From DAIOFH01 sp036745875 (GTDB lineage Bacteria; Planctomycetota; SZUA-567): a stretch of 32,018 bases of DNA. The position numbers and the translations under genes are program-made. The first letter of the stretch is position 1, and every line of letters begins with the position of its first letter. The notes under the pieces were generated by a model, which saw only the letters and a program-made list of their open reading frames with translations, had not been told where the DNA came from and did not search any database. The stretch is taken from contig DAIOFH010000035.1 in the NCBI GenBank assembly GCA_036745875.1, positions 1 to 32,018 of the forward strand, in the 5' to 3' direction. Below, piece by piece: positions 1 to 8,998 of this stretch.

Positions 1-44
1 CGACCAATAAAAAAGGCCGCCTCCCCGCGAGCGGGAAGGCGGCC
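1..44 (-). terminator. Intrinsic terminator after ruvB
   Basis: Outer arms 15-22 and 37-44 pair perfectly (8 bp) and inner arms 24-28 and 31-35 pair (5 bp), with one mismatch between them and a very short loop. Read on the minus strand the hairpin is followed by a T-run that covers about 14 down to 8. It lies just after the ruvB stop codon. Confidence 0.85.
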
Positions 45-65
45 TGTCGCCATGGCTGGCGATTC

Positions 66-1052
66 TTATCTGGATATTTCCTTCACTGTCTCCCACCCCT
101 TCGGGGCCAGCTTCCGCCCGGCGGGAGTTTTCGACAGATATCCCTGCTGTATCAAGTACGGCTCATGAACGTTTTCGAGTGTGTCTTCGGTCTCTCCTAC
201 GGTGACCGCGATAGTCTTCAGTCCAACAGGTCCCCCGTCATGCATGGCGAGCGTTTCCAAAATCCGGCGGTCCATCTCGGTAAGCCCGTTTTTATCGACA
301 CCCAGCATCCGCAAAGCCTCTTCGGCGATTTGCATATCGATGGTGCCGTTCCCCTTTACCTCCGCGACATCCCGCGCCCGCGAAAGAAAGCGGTTGGCAA
401 TTCTGGGCGTCCCCCGGCAGCGCGATGCCAATTCCCACGCGCCGTCATCGGCGAGGCCAACTCCGAGAATGCCTGCCGACCGCCTGAGAATAATTTGCAA
501 TTCCTGCGAATTATAATAATCCAGCCGTTCCAGAATGCCGAACCGCGCCCGGAACGGCGCGGTCAACAAACCGTCCCGCGTCGTCGCGCCGATAAGAGTA
601 AATCGGGGGATGGTAAGGTGAATGCTTTTGGCATACAGGCCGGAATCCATCACAATGTCGATTGTCCAGTCTTCCATCGCGGAGTACAGGTATTCTTCAA
701 CAACCGGCGACATACGGTGAATTTCATCGATAAAAAGGATCTGCCCTTCGCCAAGGCTGGTCAACAGTCCGGCCAGATCGGCGGGCCGCTCGAGAGCGGG
801 TCCGGATGTGGCGTGGGATTCAACCCCCATTTCAGCGGCAACGATACCCGCCAGCGTCGTTTTTCCCAGACCGGGAGGGCCGGACAGGAGAATATGATCG
901 AGCGGTTCGCCGCGCTTTTTGGCTGCGGCTATATATATGCCAAGATTGTGGCAGATTTGTTCCTGACCGGGGAAATCGGCAAAACACTTGGGACGCAGTC
1001 GGTTTTCGAAAATCCTGTCGGTAGGCTCCGTATTGAAGGCGTTTTCCGGCAT
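66..1052 (-). CDS. ruvB: Holliday junction branch-migration helicase RuvB
   Basis: RuvB is the hexameric AAA+ motor that, with RuvA, drives branch migration of Holliday junctions during recombination and repair. The protein has the family's N-terminal 'RP..F.DF.GQ' segment, a Walker A motif (GPPGLGKTT), a Walker B motif (LFIDEIH), the sensor segment IGATTR and the C-terminal winged-helix region ending in the typical 'TP.GR..' stretch. The frame is open for 43 further codons upstream, but the family start fits the ATG at 1052, which gives 328 residues, close to the usual 330-350. A weak GGAA element lies about 8 bases ahead. No ruvA or ruvC gene is next to it. It follows lptD on the same strand after 155 bases and ends at a strong hairpin terminator. 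Confidence 0.95.
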   Translation of the reverse strand: MPENAFNTEPTDRIFENRLRPKCFADFPGQEQICHNLGIYIAAAKKRGEPLDHILLSGPPGLGKTTLAGIVAAEMGVESHATSGPALERPADLAGLLTSLGEGQILFIDEIHRMSPVVEEYLYSAMEDWTIDIVMDSGLYAKSIHLTIPRFTLIGATTRDGLLTAPFRARFGILERLDYYNSQELQIILRRSAGILGVGLADDGAWELASRCRGTPRIANRFLSRARDVAEVKGNGTIDMQIAEEALRMLGVDKNGLTEMDRRILETLAMHDGGPVGLKTIAVTVGETEDTLENVHEPYLIQQGYLSKTPAGRKLAPKGWETVKEISR

Positions 1053-1207
1053 CAGAGTGGTTCCAATAATTATGCGGCAAAATTGGCGCCGCAATTCGTC
1101 AGGCGAGGCGCGAAGAATAGGCGTGACCCAAGCGGTTGTAACTGGGAGCAACGAAGGCTGATGGAAAAAGTGCAAGCCCATTTTGCAGCTTAATTACTGG
1201 AACCGCT

Positions 1208-3904
1208 CTAAAATTGGACATCCTTCAAATCGGCATCGGTGATGGGCGCTTCGATCATCGAATCAGAAAGATAATACACATCGGGATAACGACCTTCGGC
1301 CAACTGATCGACAATAGGCGTATACAACGGCGGCGGACGGTCCATGCCCATAAAACTCTTCGGCGAAAGGGTAAAATAAACGCCTCGGTCATCGGCATTG
1401 CGCTTTTGCACATAGCTCACCGAAAGTTCAAAGGTATCAAGGTCCCGGAATATCGAGACTCGATATTGATTGAAACCATGACGGACACCGGTCTGGTTAT
1501 TTCTCCACTCATTCGAATCCCGCCATTCGTAGCCAACCGCCGCTTCGATGGCGTAGTGGCTTGAGTCATTCCATAATTTGGTTCTGACAGCAAAGAAAGT
1601 CTGGTCGGACTGATCGGAATACGGGTAACGCCAGTATCTTCCGCGATAATGATAATGATTGGCGGTAATGCGGAAGAGATTCCCCAGCCGCCAGTCCGAA
1701 GTTAAAATGGCCCGGTTCACCGTATTATCGTGAGTATCATAATCGATACTTGCGCCCAATGTCAAACGAGGCAGTGGGCGATACGTCACTTCGAAATTAA
1801 TCTCAGTGAACTTTCTGTCGTAGTTGATTTTGGCCTGGTCTTGCCTACGCGGATAATAATAGAATCTCATACTGAAATCAAGGATATCACGCGTGGGAAT
1901 AACAGACCCGGATGCGTTTTCATAATAGCGGCGCTGTAGTTTATTTTGGAGTTCAAAACCCAAACGACGCTGACGATAATAAACGTCATATTCGTCCATG
2001 GGATAAATATTACGGTCATAATCCAATTCGGGCTTGGAATTTTCGAGATAACTAACGATTGGCTCGGTGATGAGACGCCATTGATCGTGGGCACCAAACA
2101 CAGTGTAGAATCGGGTGGACAAATCGGCGCCGAAGGGAACGGCATAATTGGTATCACTCCCGCCTCGCCTCGATAGCTGCCCGGAAGTGAAAACATTAGC
2201 CCTGCGGGCCACAAGATCTGCTGGCAGTAACTCGCCGTCAGGAAGAGGCGTTCCAAGAGTCTTGCTATAATATGTTGTTCGCAATCCGACCCATGGCTTG
2301 AAAGTGAGTGCGTTTGCCACGCGAAGAGGCGCTTCGAGGATAGCTTCATTATGCGCGCGGAAAAATGCACCGAAATGGTTCTTGTCCCAGAGACGGCTTT
2401 GTGAAAGACCCCATTCATCAAGTCCCCATATGCCGCCAGCACTCTCGCGCATGTATTTTACCGCATCTTCGTCAAAGTACTTGTCAACAACACCGACCCG
2501 CATGTCATCCTTGAAGAATAACGGCAGGTTGCCAATTTGCAGTGACGGAACAGTTAAGCGTATTTCAGGATAGTACGCGGTTTGCGTCTGCCACTTGTTG
2601 GATAAACGGGATTGGGCGACAAATTCGAGCTCCCAATGCTTGTCGAGTCGACGGACATCAACAAAATTCTGTGGTTCTTTTTCGTTCCAATATTTACTGG
2701 AATCATATTCCTTGAGATAATCGCGGTCATGGTATAACTTAGCTTCGGCACGGACATCCCATAGTTCGTTAAGTTGCTGGTAGTGTTCCCATTCAACGGC
2801 CCAGCGGAAATCCTTCCGGTACAGTGAGGGGGTCCAGTTCTGATTCCACGAATAAATACGGTCTTCATTATCCCCGATGGCACGGTCATAATCTTGGTCT
2901 TTGGAGATGGCGTGCTCATACACACCGTAAAGCTTGAGCTTGCCCTTCGAATCCCACTGACCCATATTATATCCAAACTCAACGCCTACACCGGTCCCGC
3001 GCTCGGTGAAATAGTCAAGGTCGAAAATAACTTTATCCATGCGGAAATAACGATTGGGATTGTCGTTCCTCAGCTTCCATCCCCACTGCGTCCTGGCAAA
3101 ATAACCAAGGTCACTGGTATGCCCCGCCGAGAAGCGCATCCAGGGCCAGTCGTACTGCAGGTCACGAATCAGGTAGGGAAAGTACAGAACCGGCATGTTA
3201 CCTACCCTGACCGTATTGTGGTATGACTCAATCTTTTCATTGCGCCGCAGAAGTGCTGCTGGCGAGTTGAAATACCATTTGGGCCTGGCAAATGAATCAG
3301 GGGTAATCTTCGCATCAATCAATTCAAATGTTTCTGAATCATGAGCGCGTAGCTCCTGGGCATGAACAAACATACGCCTGATAGGCCCGGCATCCTGCGT
3401 GCTGCTGAGACTTTGCGCCCTGGTCATATCGAGTGACGGCGCTTCATCAAGGAAGTCTTTCACCGGCAGCCGAACATTCTTGTTATCCATCTTCAATCGA
3501 ACGTTCTTGGCAAGGCCCTTCCATTCCTGGTAGTTGAAGGATAACTGATCGCAGTAAAACGCATTGCCATTGGGATCGTCGAAAACGACGTCCCCTTCGG
3601 CATAAATTTCCTGGAGCTCTACGTTCAGGACCATATTACGCGCGGAAACGGTGACTTGCGGCAGGACGATGACGGCATAGTTTCTGAGAATGGCGATGCG
3701 ATGGCCCTGTTCGTCTTCTTCCCAGTCCAGCATTCCGCCGCGGAAGTCGATGCCTTCACCAAGAAGACCTGCCATGCCGCCGGCACCGGAACCTGCTTCG
3801 CCGGAATACGCGGATCCGGCGACTATCCCGAAGGAGATTGCCGGAAATAGCAAGAAGAATAAATGTAGCACCACGCTACTTCTTTTTTGCCTGCGCGACG
3901 GCAT
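1208..3904 (-). CDS. lptD: LptD/OstA-type LPS assembly outer-membrane protein
   Basis: LptD is the outer-membrane barrel that, with the lipoprotein LptE, inserts lipopolysaccharide into the outer leaflet. The predicted protein is 898 residues. It opens with a basic signal peptide (MPSRRQK, then a hydrophobic stretch), continues with an OstA/LptA-like beta-taco segment (about residues 50-150, with repeated 'A.N..L....E..AEGDV.F' spacing) and ends in a long aromatic-rich barrel with many alternating Tyr/Trp/Arg strands. I chose the ATG at 3904 over the longer frame from 3967 because a GGGGAG ribosome-binding site lies 12 bases upstream and the signal peptide starts there. Family assignment is from overall architecture; sequence in this family diverges strongly, so an OstA-like paralogue is possible. 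It fits the LPS heptose gene hldD elsewhere in the window. Confidence 0.8.
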   Translation of the reverse strand: MPSRRQKRSSVVLHLFFLLFPAISFGIVAGSAYSGEAGSGAGGMAGLLGEGIDFRGGMLDWEEDEQGHRIAILRNYAVIVLPQVTVSARNMVLNVELQEIYAEGDVVFDDPNGNAFYCDQLSFNYQEWKGLAKNVRLKMDNKNVRLPVKDFLDEAPSLDMTRAQSLSSTQDAGPIRRMFVHAQELRAHDSETFELIDAKITPDSFARPKWYFNSPAALLRRNEKIESYHNTVRVGNMPVLYFPYLIRDLQYDWPWMRFSAGHTSDLGYFARTQWGWKLRNDNPNRYFRMDKVIFDLDYFTERGTGVGVEFGYNMGQWDSKGKLKLYGVYEHAISKDQDYDRAIGDNEDRIYSWNQNWTPSLYRKDFRWAVEWEHYQQLNELWDVRAEAKLYHDRDYLKEYDSSKYWNEKEPQNFVDVRRLDKHWELEFVAQSRLSNKWQTQTAYYPEIRLTVPSLQIGNLPLFFKDDMRVGVVDKYFDEDAVKYMRESAGGIWGLDEWGLSQSRLWDKNHFGAFFRAHNEAILEAPLRVANALTFKPWVGLRTTYYSKTLGTPLPDGELLPADLVARRANVFTSGQLSRRGGSDTNYAVPFGADLSTRFYTVFGAHDQWRLITEPIVSYLENSKPELDYDRNIYPMDEYDVYYRQRRLGFELQNKLQRRYYENASGSVIPTRDILDFSMRFYYYPRRQDQAKINYDRKFTEINFEVTYRPLPRLTLGASIDYDTHDNTVNRAILTSDWRLGNLFRITANHYHYRGRYWRYPYSDQSDQTFFAVRTKLWNDSSHYAIEAAVGYEWRDSNEWRNNQTGVRHGFNQYRVSIFRDLDTFELSVSYVQKRNADDRGVYFTLSPKSFMGMDRPPPLYTPIVDQLAEGRYPDVYYLSDSMIEAPITDADLKDVQF

Positions 3905-3976
3905 AGCTAGAACGTTCTCCCCGCATGGTGAAAGAATAAAGTGAAAAACAATCAGTAATAGTGGCAATTACCCATA

Positions 3977-4004
3977 ATTATCGAAACAGGCGAGGCAAAG
4001 TCAA
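3977..4004 (-). promoter_or_regulatory. Sigma-70-type promoter for lptD
   Basis: On the minus strand a -35 box TTGACT (4004-3999) and a -10 box GATAAT (3982-3977) are separated by 16 bases. They lie about 75 bases upstream of the lptD start codon, in the 181-base gap after cmk. This suggests lptD is transcribed at least partly independently of the upstream genes. Confidence 0.55.
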
Positions 4005-4085
4005 GCGTCGATACGACAAACGAACGAAACCTTCCGGTACAGGTTGCGCCAGCCAAAACAATACTTTTCCATCGCGAATAAAACC

Positions 4086-4763
4086 CTAACAGCCGATTAT
4101 GGAAATAATCTTCCCGATCACTTCACCGGGAGTCATGGAACTGGTGTCAAGATAATGGATCCCCTTGCCGGACATAGCGTTATCGCGAGCCTCCTTCATC
4201 GGGCCCACTTGATAATCCGCTTCATCGCGCTTGACGATATCGTCATATATTGCCGAAAGTTCGACTTCCCGGCCCGCTTCCAGCATCTCCTTGTAGCGGC
4301 GCTCGGCCCTCGCCTCCGCCGAAGCGGTCAGAAAAAACTTCCAGCGCGCCTTCGGCAGCACTACGGTGCAAATATCCCGCCCTTCCATGACGACAGGCCG
4401 TTTTTCCGCAAACCCTTGCTGCAGCCTGACCATATGTGATCGGATCGCCGGCACCCTGGCGGCGAATTTCACATTCTGCGCCACCTCCGGGGAACGTATA
4501 TCCGAGGAGACGTCGGCACCGTCAAGCATGATCCGCGTGCCGCTGGGATCAAACTCAAGCCGTGACGAAAGCGCAACGCCGGCCATGACCTCGGGATCTT
4601 CCAGGTCGACGCCGAGCCGCAGCGCCTTCAGGGCGACGGCACGGTACATCGCCCCGGTATCGACGTAGAGGAACCCCTTCGCCTCGGCGACTTGTTTGGC
4701 AACGCTTGACTTGCCCGCGCCGGCGGGGCCGTCGATGGCCACCGCATCCTGTGAATTTTCCAT
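4086..4763 (-). CDS. cmk: Cytidylate kinase
   Basis: Cmk phosphorylates CMP and dCMP to the diphosphates in pyrimidine nucleotide metabolism. Residues 12-19 form the P-loop (GPAGAGKS), followed by the family signature VDTGAMYRA, the CMP-binding region (SS.IR.PEV), the 'GRDICTVVLP.A..KFFLTAS' stretch and the lid with the RR/E pattern. From the ATG at 4763 the protein is 225 residues, matching the E. coli enzyme (227). A second in-frame ATG at 4775 would add four residues and overlap the rpiB stop; neither start has a strong ribosome-binding site, so coupling to rpiB translation is likely. The rpiB stop codon lies only 4 bases upstream of the chosen start. Confidence 0.95.
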   Translation of the reverse strand: MENSQDAVAIDGPAGAGKSSVAKQVAEAKGFLYVDTGAMYRAVALKALRLGVDLEDPEVMAGVALSSRLEFDPSGTRIMLDGADVSSDIRSPEVAQNVKFAARVPAIRSHMVRLQQGFAEKRPVVMEGRDICTVVLPKARWKFFLTASAEARAERRYKEMLEAGREVELSAIYDDIVKRDEADYQVGPMKEARDNAMSGKGIHYLDTSSMTPGEVIGKIISIIGC

Positions 4764-4767
4764 CCCG

Positions 4768-5220
4768 TTACCCATTCGGATGATCGATGCGGTAGATGCG
4801 GCGAATATGGCGTTCCGCGTTGGAGAACGGGGTATTGAGCCAGGCATCGAGGATGTCGACCTGCGGGTCGACGGACGGCGCGCGGCCGGGCATTACCAAA
4901 ATATTCGAATCATTGTGTTCGCGGGCAAGCTTGGCGAATTCCACAGTCACGCACAAGGCGGCGCGGATGCCGGGAACGCGGTTGGCCACATAGCTCATGC
5001 CAAGGCCGGTGCCGCACAACAACACCGCCTTCGGAAAATCGCCTCGGGCCACGGCTTCCGCGACCGGACGCGCGACCTCGGGATAGTCCCCGGCCCCGTC
5101 CTGGACGGCAGTGTAGTCCGTCACCTCCCACCCCAGATCCTGAAGGTGTTTTTTAAGCTGCTCCTTCACATCGAAGGCAGCATGGTCAGAACCAATGGCA
5201 ATTTTTTTCACTTCGCTCAT
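4768..5220 (-). CDS. rpiB: Ribose-5-phosphate isomerase B
   Basis: RpiB interconverts ribose 5-phosphate and ribulose 5-phosphate in the non-oxidative pentose phosphate pathway. The 150-residue protein shows the family start (KIAIGSDHAAFDVKE), the active-site loop CGTGLGMSYVANR with the catalytic Cys at 69, the conserved His at 102 in 'AREHNDSN', and the C-terminal helix ending 'RHIRRIYRID'. The ATG at 5220 is preceded by a clear AAGGGG site. It is followed almost immediately by cmk. The family also includes the sugar-phosphate isomerases LacAB, but length and motifs fit RpiB best. Confidence 0.95.
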   Translation of the reverse strand: MSEVKKIAIGSDHAAFDVKEQLKKHLQDLGWEVTDYTAVQDGAGDYPEVARPVAEAVARGDFPKAVLLCGTGLGMSYVANRVPGIRAALCVTVEFAKLAREHNDSNILVMPGRAPSVDPQVDILDAWLNTPFSNAERHIRRIYRIDHPNG

Positions 5221-5271
5221 GACATCCCCTTTTTACAAAGAAATAAAAACTAGAGAAAACGTTTTTGCTTT

Positions 5272-5901
5272 TTAAGTATCGAAGTCCCAAATGGTCGCGA
5301 GGTCGCGTCGCGTGATCGCTCCCTCCCGCAGAATGTCGAATCCCCCATCCTTGTCTGCCAGAACGACAGTGGAGGCTGTGCCAACCGCGCATACGCCACC
5401 GTCAACGAGCAGATCCACAGCGGATCCAAATACATCCGCGGCACCGGCGTCGACAGGCGGCGGCTGCCCGCCCGGATTGGCGCTGGAAGTGGCGACCGCC
5501 CGCCCGAATTTCTTTATGACCGCCAGGGCAAAGCCATGGTCGGGAATTCTCAACCCGAGGGTCCCGCCCTCTTTATCCGGCACGATCAGGGTCAGCGGTC
5601 CAGGCCAGTATTGGTCGGCGAGGTGCGTGGCCCCCCGGGAAAACTGCCCCCCCATGGCCAAACCCATCCGGACATCGGCGATCAAAAGCTGGAACGGCTT
5701 GTCCGCGTCCCGCCCCTTCAGGCTTCGTAGACGCGCCACCGCCTCGCGGTTCGCCGCATCGACGCCAATGCCGTAAACCGTTTCCGTCGGAAAAATGACG
5801 ATTCCGCCGGATGCAAGCGTTTCCACGGCCGCAGTAACGGCATCGGCGAAATCCGCAGCCAACAGCTTCCGTATGTGCGCCATGGTGCCAAGACCTATCA
5901 T
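5272..5901 (-). CDS. tsaC: Threonylcarbamoyl-AMP synthase (TsaC/YrdC/Sua5 family)
   Basis: This family makes threonylcarbamoyl-AMP from threonine, bicarbonate and ATP, the first step of the t6A37 modification of ANN-decoding tRNAs. Visible motifs are GGIVIFPTETVYGIG near the N-terminus, 'LKGRDADKPFQLLI' (the nucleotide-contacting KGR segment), the 'PGPLTLIV' stretch, RIPDH, and ATSSANPGGQPP. At 209 residues it is the short TsaC form with no Sua5 C-terminal domain. The ATG at 5901 overlaps the stop of the upstream isomerase gene (ATGA), which suggests translational coupling; an ATG at 5883 (MAHIRK) is the alternative and is closer to the usual family start. Confidence 0.9.
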   Translation of the reverse strand: MIGLGTMAHIRKLLAADFADAVTAAVETLASGGIVIFPTETVYGIGVDAANREAVARLRSLKGRDADKPFQLLIADVRMGLAMGGQFSRGATHLADQYWPGPLTLIVPDKEGGTLGLRIPDHGFALAVIKKFGRAVATSSANPGGQPPPVDAGAADVFGSAVDLLVDGGVCAVGTASTVVLADKDGGFDILREGAITRRDLATIWDFDT

Positions 5902-7088
5902 TCCTTGCCAAAGTCGGGAGTATCGGGAAAAACAAGTTTGCCGTCCCTGATGGCCTTTTCCTTGAGCCTGGTCATGAAATCACCGGCGGCGGCGAAAAAG
6001 AACTTGTCTTCGTAATCCGCCAACACCTTTTCCCTGACATCCTCGAACCGGGGCAGCTTCCGCTCCCTGCGCTCTTCGACACGGACTATATGGTATCCCA
6101 TGCCGGTACGGATGGGAGCGGACATCGCGCCGGTCCGCAGCGAAAAAGCCGCATCCTCAAGCTCGCGCATCAACGCCCCACGCTCCACCCAGCGTGACGT
6201 TGTCGAACCGGAAGCAAAGGAACCCGCCACATCGCGGAAATCCTCGCCCATCCGCAAGCGCGTATGAGCCTCCAGGGCCAGCTTCTCCGCCTCAACCCAT
6301 CCTTCCCTGGAATACTCGGCATCGCCGTCGGGTCCTGCCGGAGGGGCGATGAATATCTGGGAGATCCGCACCCGGTCGGGTTCGATATAATCCGCCTGGC
6401 ACTCGGCGTAAAAAACGCGGAGCTGCTCCTCGGTCGGTTTCAGCGAAGCCTGCATCACCTTCCTGAGCGCCAGTTCCGCCCATACCGAACGCTCGACATA
6501 TTCATCCAAGCCCATCCCCGACGCGGCGCGCGCGAGTTCATCCCGGCCAGTAAGCTTTGGAAAAATCAGCGACAGCCCGCGCATATGCTCGTCGAGGCGA
6601 TCGGAAATTTCCTTCTCCGTGACGGCGAGGCCGAGTTTTTCCAGCTCATTTTCCAAAATCGCCTTGCCGACCATCCAGTCGAATGTTTCCCTGCCTTTGC
6701 GCTCCCATAGTTCGCGCATCACGTCACGATCGGTTATTTCCCGGTTTTCAATGCGGGCGAGCGTTTTCACCGAAGACTCAACGGAATCCGGCTCGGCGGA
6801 ATCGCCTGTCGTTCCAGACGCTGCGTACACTGTCGACTGGGTTTGCGAAGAGCCGTAGTAAACCTGCGGCGCGGCCGCGGATGACGAGCCCGTGTCCCTG
6901 ATGCTTGCCGTTCCCCGTTGCGTCGGAAGAGCCACCGTAACGCGGGCATTCGGTTGCACCGGCCGGGAACCGGAGCGGAAAGGGTCCAGGGAAGTCTCGG
7001 GCGGCATCGGCGCATCACCTGCCGCGAGGCGTCCCATAGGCATAAGCAGGAAAAAAAGTGAGAGAAAAAGGGGAAAAATACGCTTCAC
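5898..7088 (-). CDS. Periplasmic parvulin-type peptidyl-prolyl isomerase (SurA/PpiC-like)
   Basis: The 396-residue protein has a signal peptide (MKRIF then Leu/Phe-rich residues to about 23), a low-complexity Ser/Thr/Gln/Pro linker (about 27-105), a SurA-N-like helical chaperone region (about 107-238) and one parvulin domain (about 239-340, with 'RISQIFI', 'GEDFRDVAGSFASG', 'GALMRELEDAAFSLRTG', 'GYHIVRVEER'). Such proteins help outer-membrane protein folding. The start is GTG at 7088 and overlaps the upstream stop by 4 bp, so it is probably translated by coupling. Unlike E. coli SurA there is a single parvulin domain. Its closeness to the LptD gene fits a role in envelope assembly, but the client is unknown. 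Confidence 0.85.
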   Translation of the reverse strand: MKRIFPLFLSLFFLLMPMGRLAAGDAPMPPETSLDPFRSGSRPVQPNARVTVALPTQRGTASIRDTGSSSAAAPQVYYGSSQTQSTVYAASGTTGDSAEPDSVESSVKTLARIENREITDRDVMRELWERKGRETFDWMVGKAILENELEKLGLAVTEKEISDRLDEHMRGLSLIFPKLTGRDELARAASGMGLDEYVERSVWAELALRKVMQASLKPTEEQLRVFYAECQADYIEPDRVRISQIFIAPPAGPDGDAEYSREGWVEAEKLALEAHTRLRMGEDFRDVAGSFASGSTTSRWVERGALMRELEDAAFSLRTGAMSAPIRTGMGYHIVRVEERRERKLPRFEDVREKVLADYEDKFFFAAAGDFMTRLKEKAIRDGKLVFPDTPDFGKE

Positions 7089-8137
7089 TTGTAATTGTCC
7101 CGCAGGGTATTGAAAAAGGCTTCGCCAGCCTTGAAAAAGGCGGTCACGCCCTTTTCCGCCGCATCGCGGATTTCCGTGGCGGTCTCCCGCCAGCCGGACT
7201 CTTCGGCTCCGGGTTGGCCAGAGGCGAATTCTCCCCAGAAGGCGAGGCCCGAAGTGGCGCAGCCTTCTTCCATTTCCAGGTCTTCCGGCGTTTGTACGGC
7301 GCCTGAAAGGATTTTTTCAGGAGCGCCGGAGGAAACCCATTCGGAAAGGTCGAGTATCCTGATAAGCCCCCCGGAATTATTGCGGTTGAGGGCGGAAGCG
7401 AAGCGCTGCCAGCGGCTCTTGTCCCAATCCTTGTCGCGGGAGGCGGCTTCAAGGCCCTGCAAGCGCAGACGGTCGGGGTCGACAATTCCTCCCCATGCCT
7501 TTGATCCCGCGCCGGAGATGCGACCCAACAGCACGTTGACACGGTCCGCGCCCAATTGGAGGCAGGCGGCGCGGTCGGCGGACATCGCGGCATAGCGCCG
7601 CCAATTTTCAAAAGCCCACGACAGCATAAAGGCGGGCGCGCCGACGATGCCGGAAAAATCCTGCACCCAGCGCAAAAATTCCGCCGCCGCGATATTGGTC
7701 GCGTTCCCAAGCCTGACGGAGCCCGCGATCATCGCCAGCAATACCTGCATTTCATCGACGGAAAGTTCGTCCAGCAGACGGGAAGACAACAGTGCGCGCG
7801 GCGCGGCGTTGCCGCCTTTCAGGATCCAGGGCTGCGCGTCGCAGTCGCAGATATGGAGCGTCATTTCAGGCAGGCCCGCCTGTTCGAGGCAGTCCTGCCA
7901 TTTCTTGAACAGCTTCGGGTAGACTTCGGTGCCGACCTTGACCATGGAGGCAAGTTCCACCAGGCGCTCCGCCTTGCCGCCGCCGTGATCGGACATAAGG
8001 TCGATCAATTTTGCAAAGCCGGGGGCTTTTTCAAGCTTCCCCAGGGCATCCTTTTCACCGGGATGACGGTAGAGTTCCGGATTGATTTCCTTGAACGGCA
8101 TGACATTTTCCGTCTTTTTCTTGTGGGACTCGGTCAT
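7085..8137 (-). CDS. Degenerate M48-peptidase-like protein lacking the HExxH zinc site
   Basis: The 350-residue product resembles the minimal M48 metallopeptidase core: a segment ending 'LLSSRLLDELSVDEMQVLLA' (about 116-135), then the place where HExxH should lie, and further on 'RYAAMSADRAACL' (about 181-193), which matches the M48 'ExxADR' helix. The key residues are gone: the zinc motif position reads MIAGS (136-140) and the third ligand Glu is Met185. I infer a catalytically dead scaffold or regulator. The ATG at 8137 has a strong GGAGGAG site 8 bases upstream; the frame is open a further 18 codons, which I do not use. No signal peptide or clear membrane segment is present. It sits between surE and the isomerase gene. 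Family assignment is by eye and moderate. Confidence 0.65.
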   Translation of the reverse strand: MTESHKKKTENVMPFKEINPELYRHPGEKDALGKLEKAPGFAKLIDLMSDHGGGKAERLVELASMVKVGTEVYPKLFKKWQDCLEQAGLPEMTLHICDCDAQPWILKGGNAAPRALLSSRLLDELSVDEMQVLLAMIAGSVRLGNATNIAAAEFLRWVQDFSGIVGAPAFMLSWAFENWRRYAAMSADRAACLQLGADRVNVLLGRISGAGSKAWGGIVDPDRLRLQGLEAASRDKDWDKSRWQRFASALNRNNSGGLIRILDLSEWVSSGAPEKILSGAVQTPEDLEMEEGCATSGLAFWGEFASGQPGAEESGWRETATEIRDAAEKGVTAFFKAGEAFFNTLRDNYK

Positions 8138-8203
8138 TTTCGGTTCTCCTCCAAAGAAAGCATCCCTCACGCGAATCGTGCGCCGACGCATACTGCAACT
8201 GAG

Positions 8204-8962
8204 CTATGCCGGCTTCCATTCGCTCTGCAACAAATCCAGCATGCGCTGGTCGGTCATTTCGTGGCGCATCGGCGTTATGGTCGCGAAGCCGTCCGACAGC
8301 GCCCTGGCGTCGCAGTCGCTGTCGATCGCGGGGTCCAGCCAATCCGCTCCAAGGGTATAGCTGCCCGGCTGGCTGTGGGGAATCATGTTGTCGAGGTAGC
8401 CGCCGCTGCCGTGGCGCGTCAGCTTCAGTCCCTTGATTTTGTCGACAGGGAGCGAAGGCACGTTGAGGTTGAACATCAGGCGGGACTCCGCCCTGGACAA
8501 CTCCAGTAGTTTCTCGGAAGCGAGTCGGGCATAGTGTTTCGCGCCGGCCCAATTGGTGGGAAGGTCGTAATCCACTGAGACGGCCAGTGCGGGAAAACCG
8601 GAAACAAGGCCTTCAAAAGCCGCCCCGACTGTGCCGGAGCAACGCACATTCCTGCCGACGTTGGCGCCAAGGTTGATGCCGCTGACGACCAGGCGGGGCG
8701 GATTGTTTTTCAGCAAGTGCTGAAGGCCGTACTTCACGGCGTCCGCCGGAGTGCCGTCGATGGACCAGCGTTCCTTGACGCCGGGCCAATCGGAATGGCG
8801 CTTTGCGCTCATGGGGTCGGAGATGGTGATGGACATGCCCACACCCGACCGGTTCTTGGACGGAGCCGAAATATACAGGTCGTCCAGCCCGGACAACGCC
8901 TGCGCCAACTCACGCAGGCCTTCCGCGTCCACGCCGTCGTCGTTTGCCAATAATATGCTCAT
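8204..8962 (-). CDS. surE: 5'/3'-nucleotidase SurE
   Basis: SurE is a metal-dependent phosphatase of nucleoside monophosphates and short polyphosphates, linked to stationary-phase survival. The 252-residue protein has the N-terminal LLANDDG motif (metal ligands D8 and D9), 'SAPSKNRSGVG' with Ser39, 'GTPADAVKYGL', and 'SGINLGANVG' with Asn97, then 'SGTVGAAFEG'. The usual 'GDDV' after that motif is here 'GRNV'. The ATG at 8962 follows a GAGAGG site. It lies 36 bases after the phosphatase gene and 66 bases ahead of the degenerate M48 gene, probably in one operon. Confidence 0.93.
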   Translation of the reverse strand: MSILLANDDGVDAEGLRELAQALSGLDDLYISAPSKNRSGVGMSITISDPMSAKRHSDWPGVKERWSIDGTPADAVKYGLQHLLKNNPPRLVVSGINLGANVGRNVRCSGTVGAAFEGLVSGFPALAVSVDYDLPTNWAGAKHYARLASEKLLELSRAESRLMFNLNVPSLPVDKIKGLKLTRHGSGGYLDNMIPHSQPGSYTLGADWLDPAIDSDCDARALSDGFATITPMRHEMTDQRMLDLLQSEWKPA

Positions 8963-8998
8963 GCAACCCCTCTCAAAAAACAGTGACCCGAAACTCGA

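Noticed and set aside
165..1193. Long plus-strand open frame opposite ruvB
   Set aside because: It is a shadow of the ruvB coding strand, with no family motifs and no ribosome-binding site.
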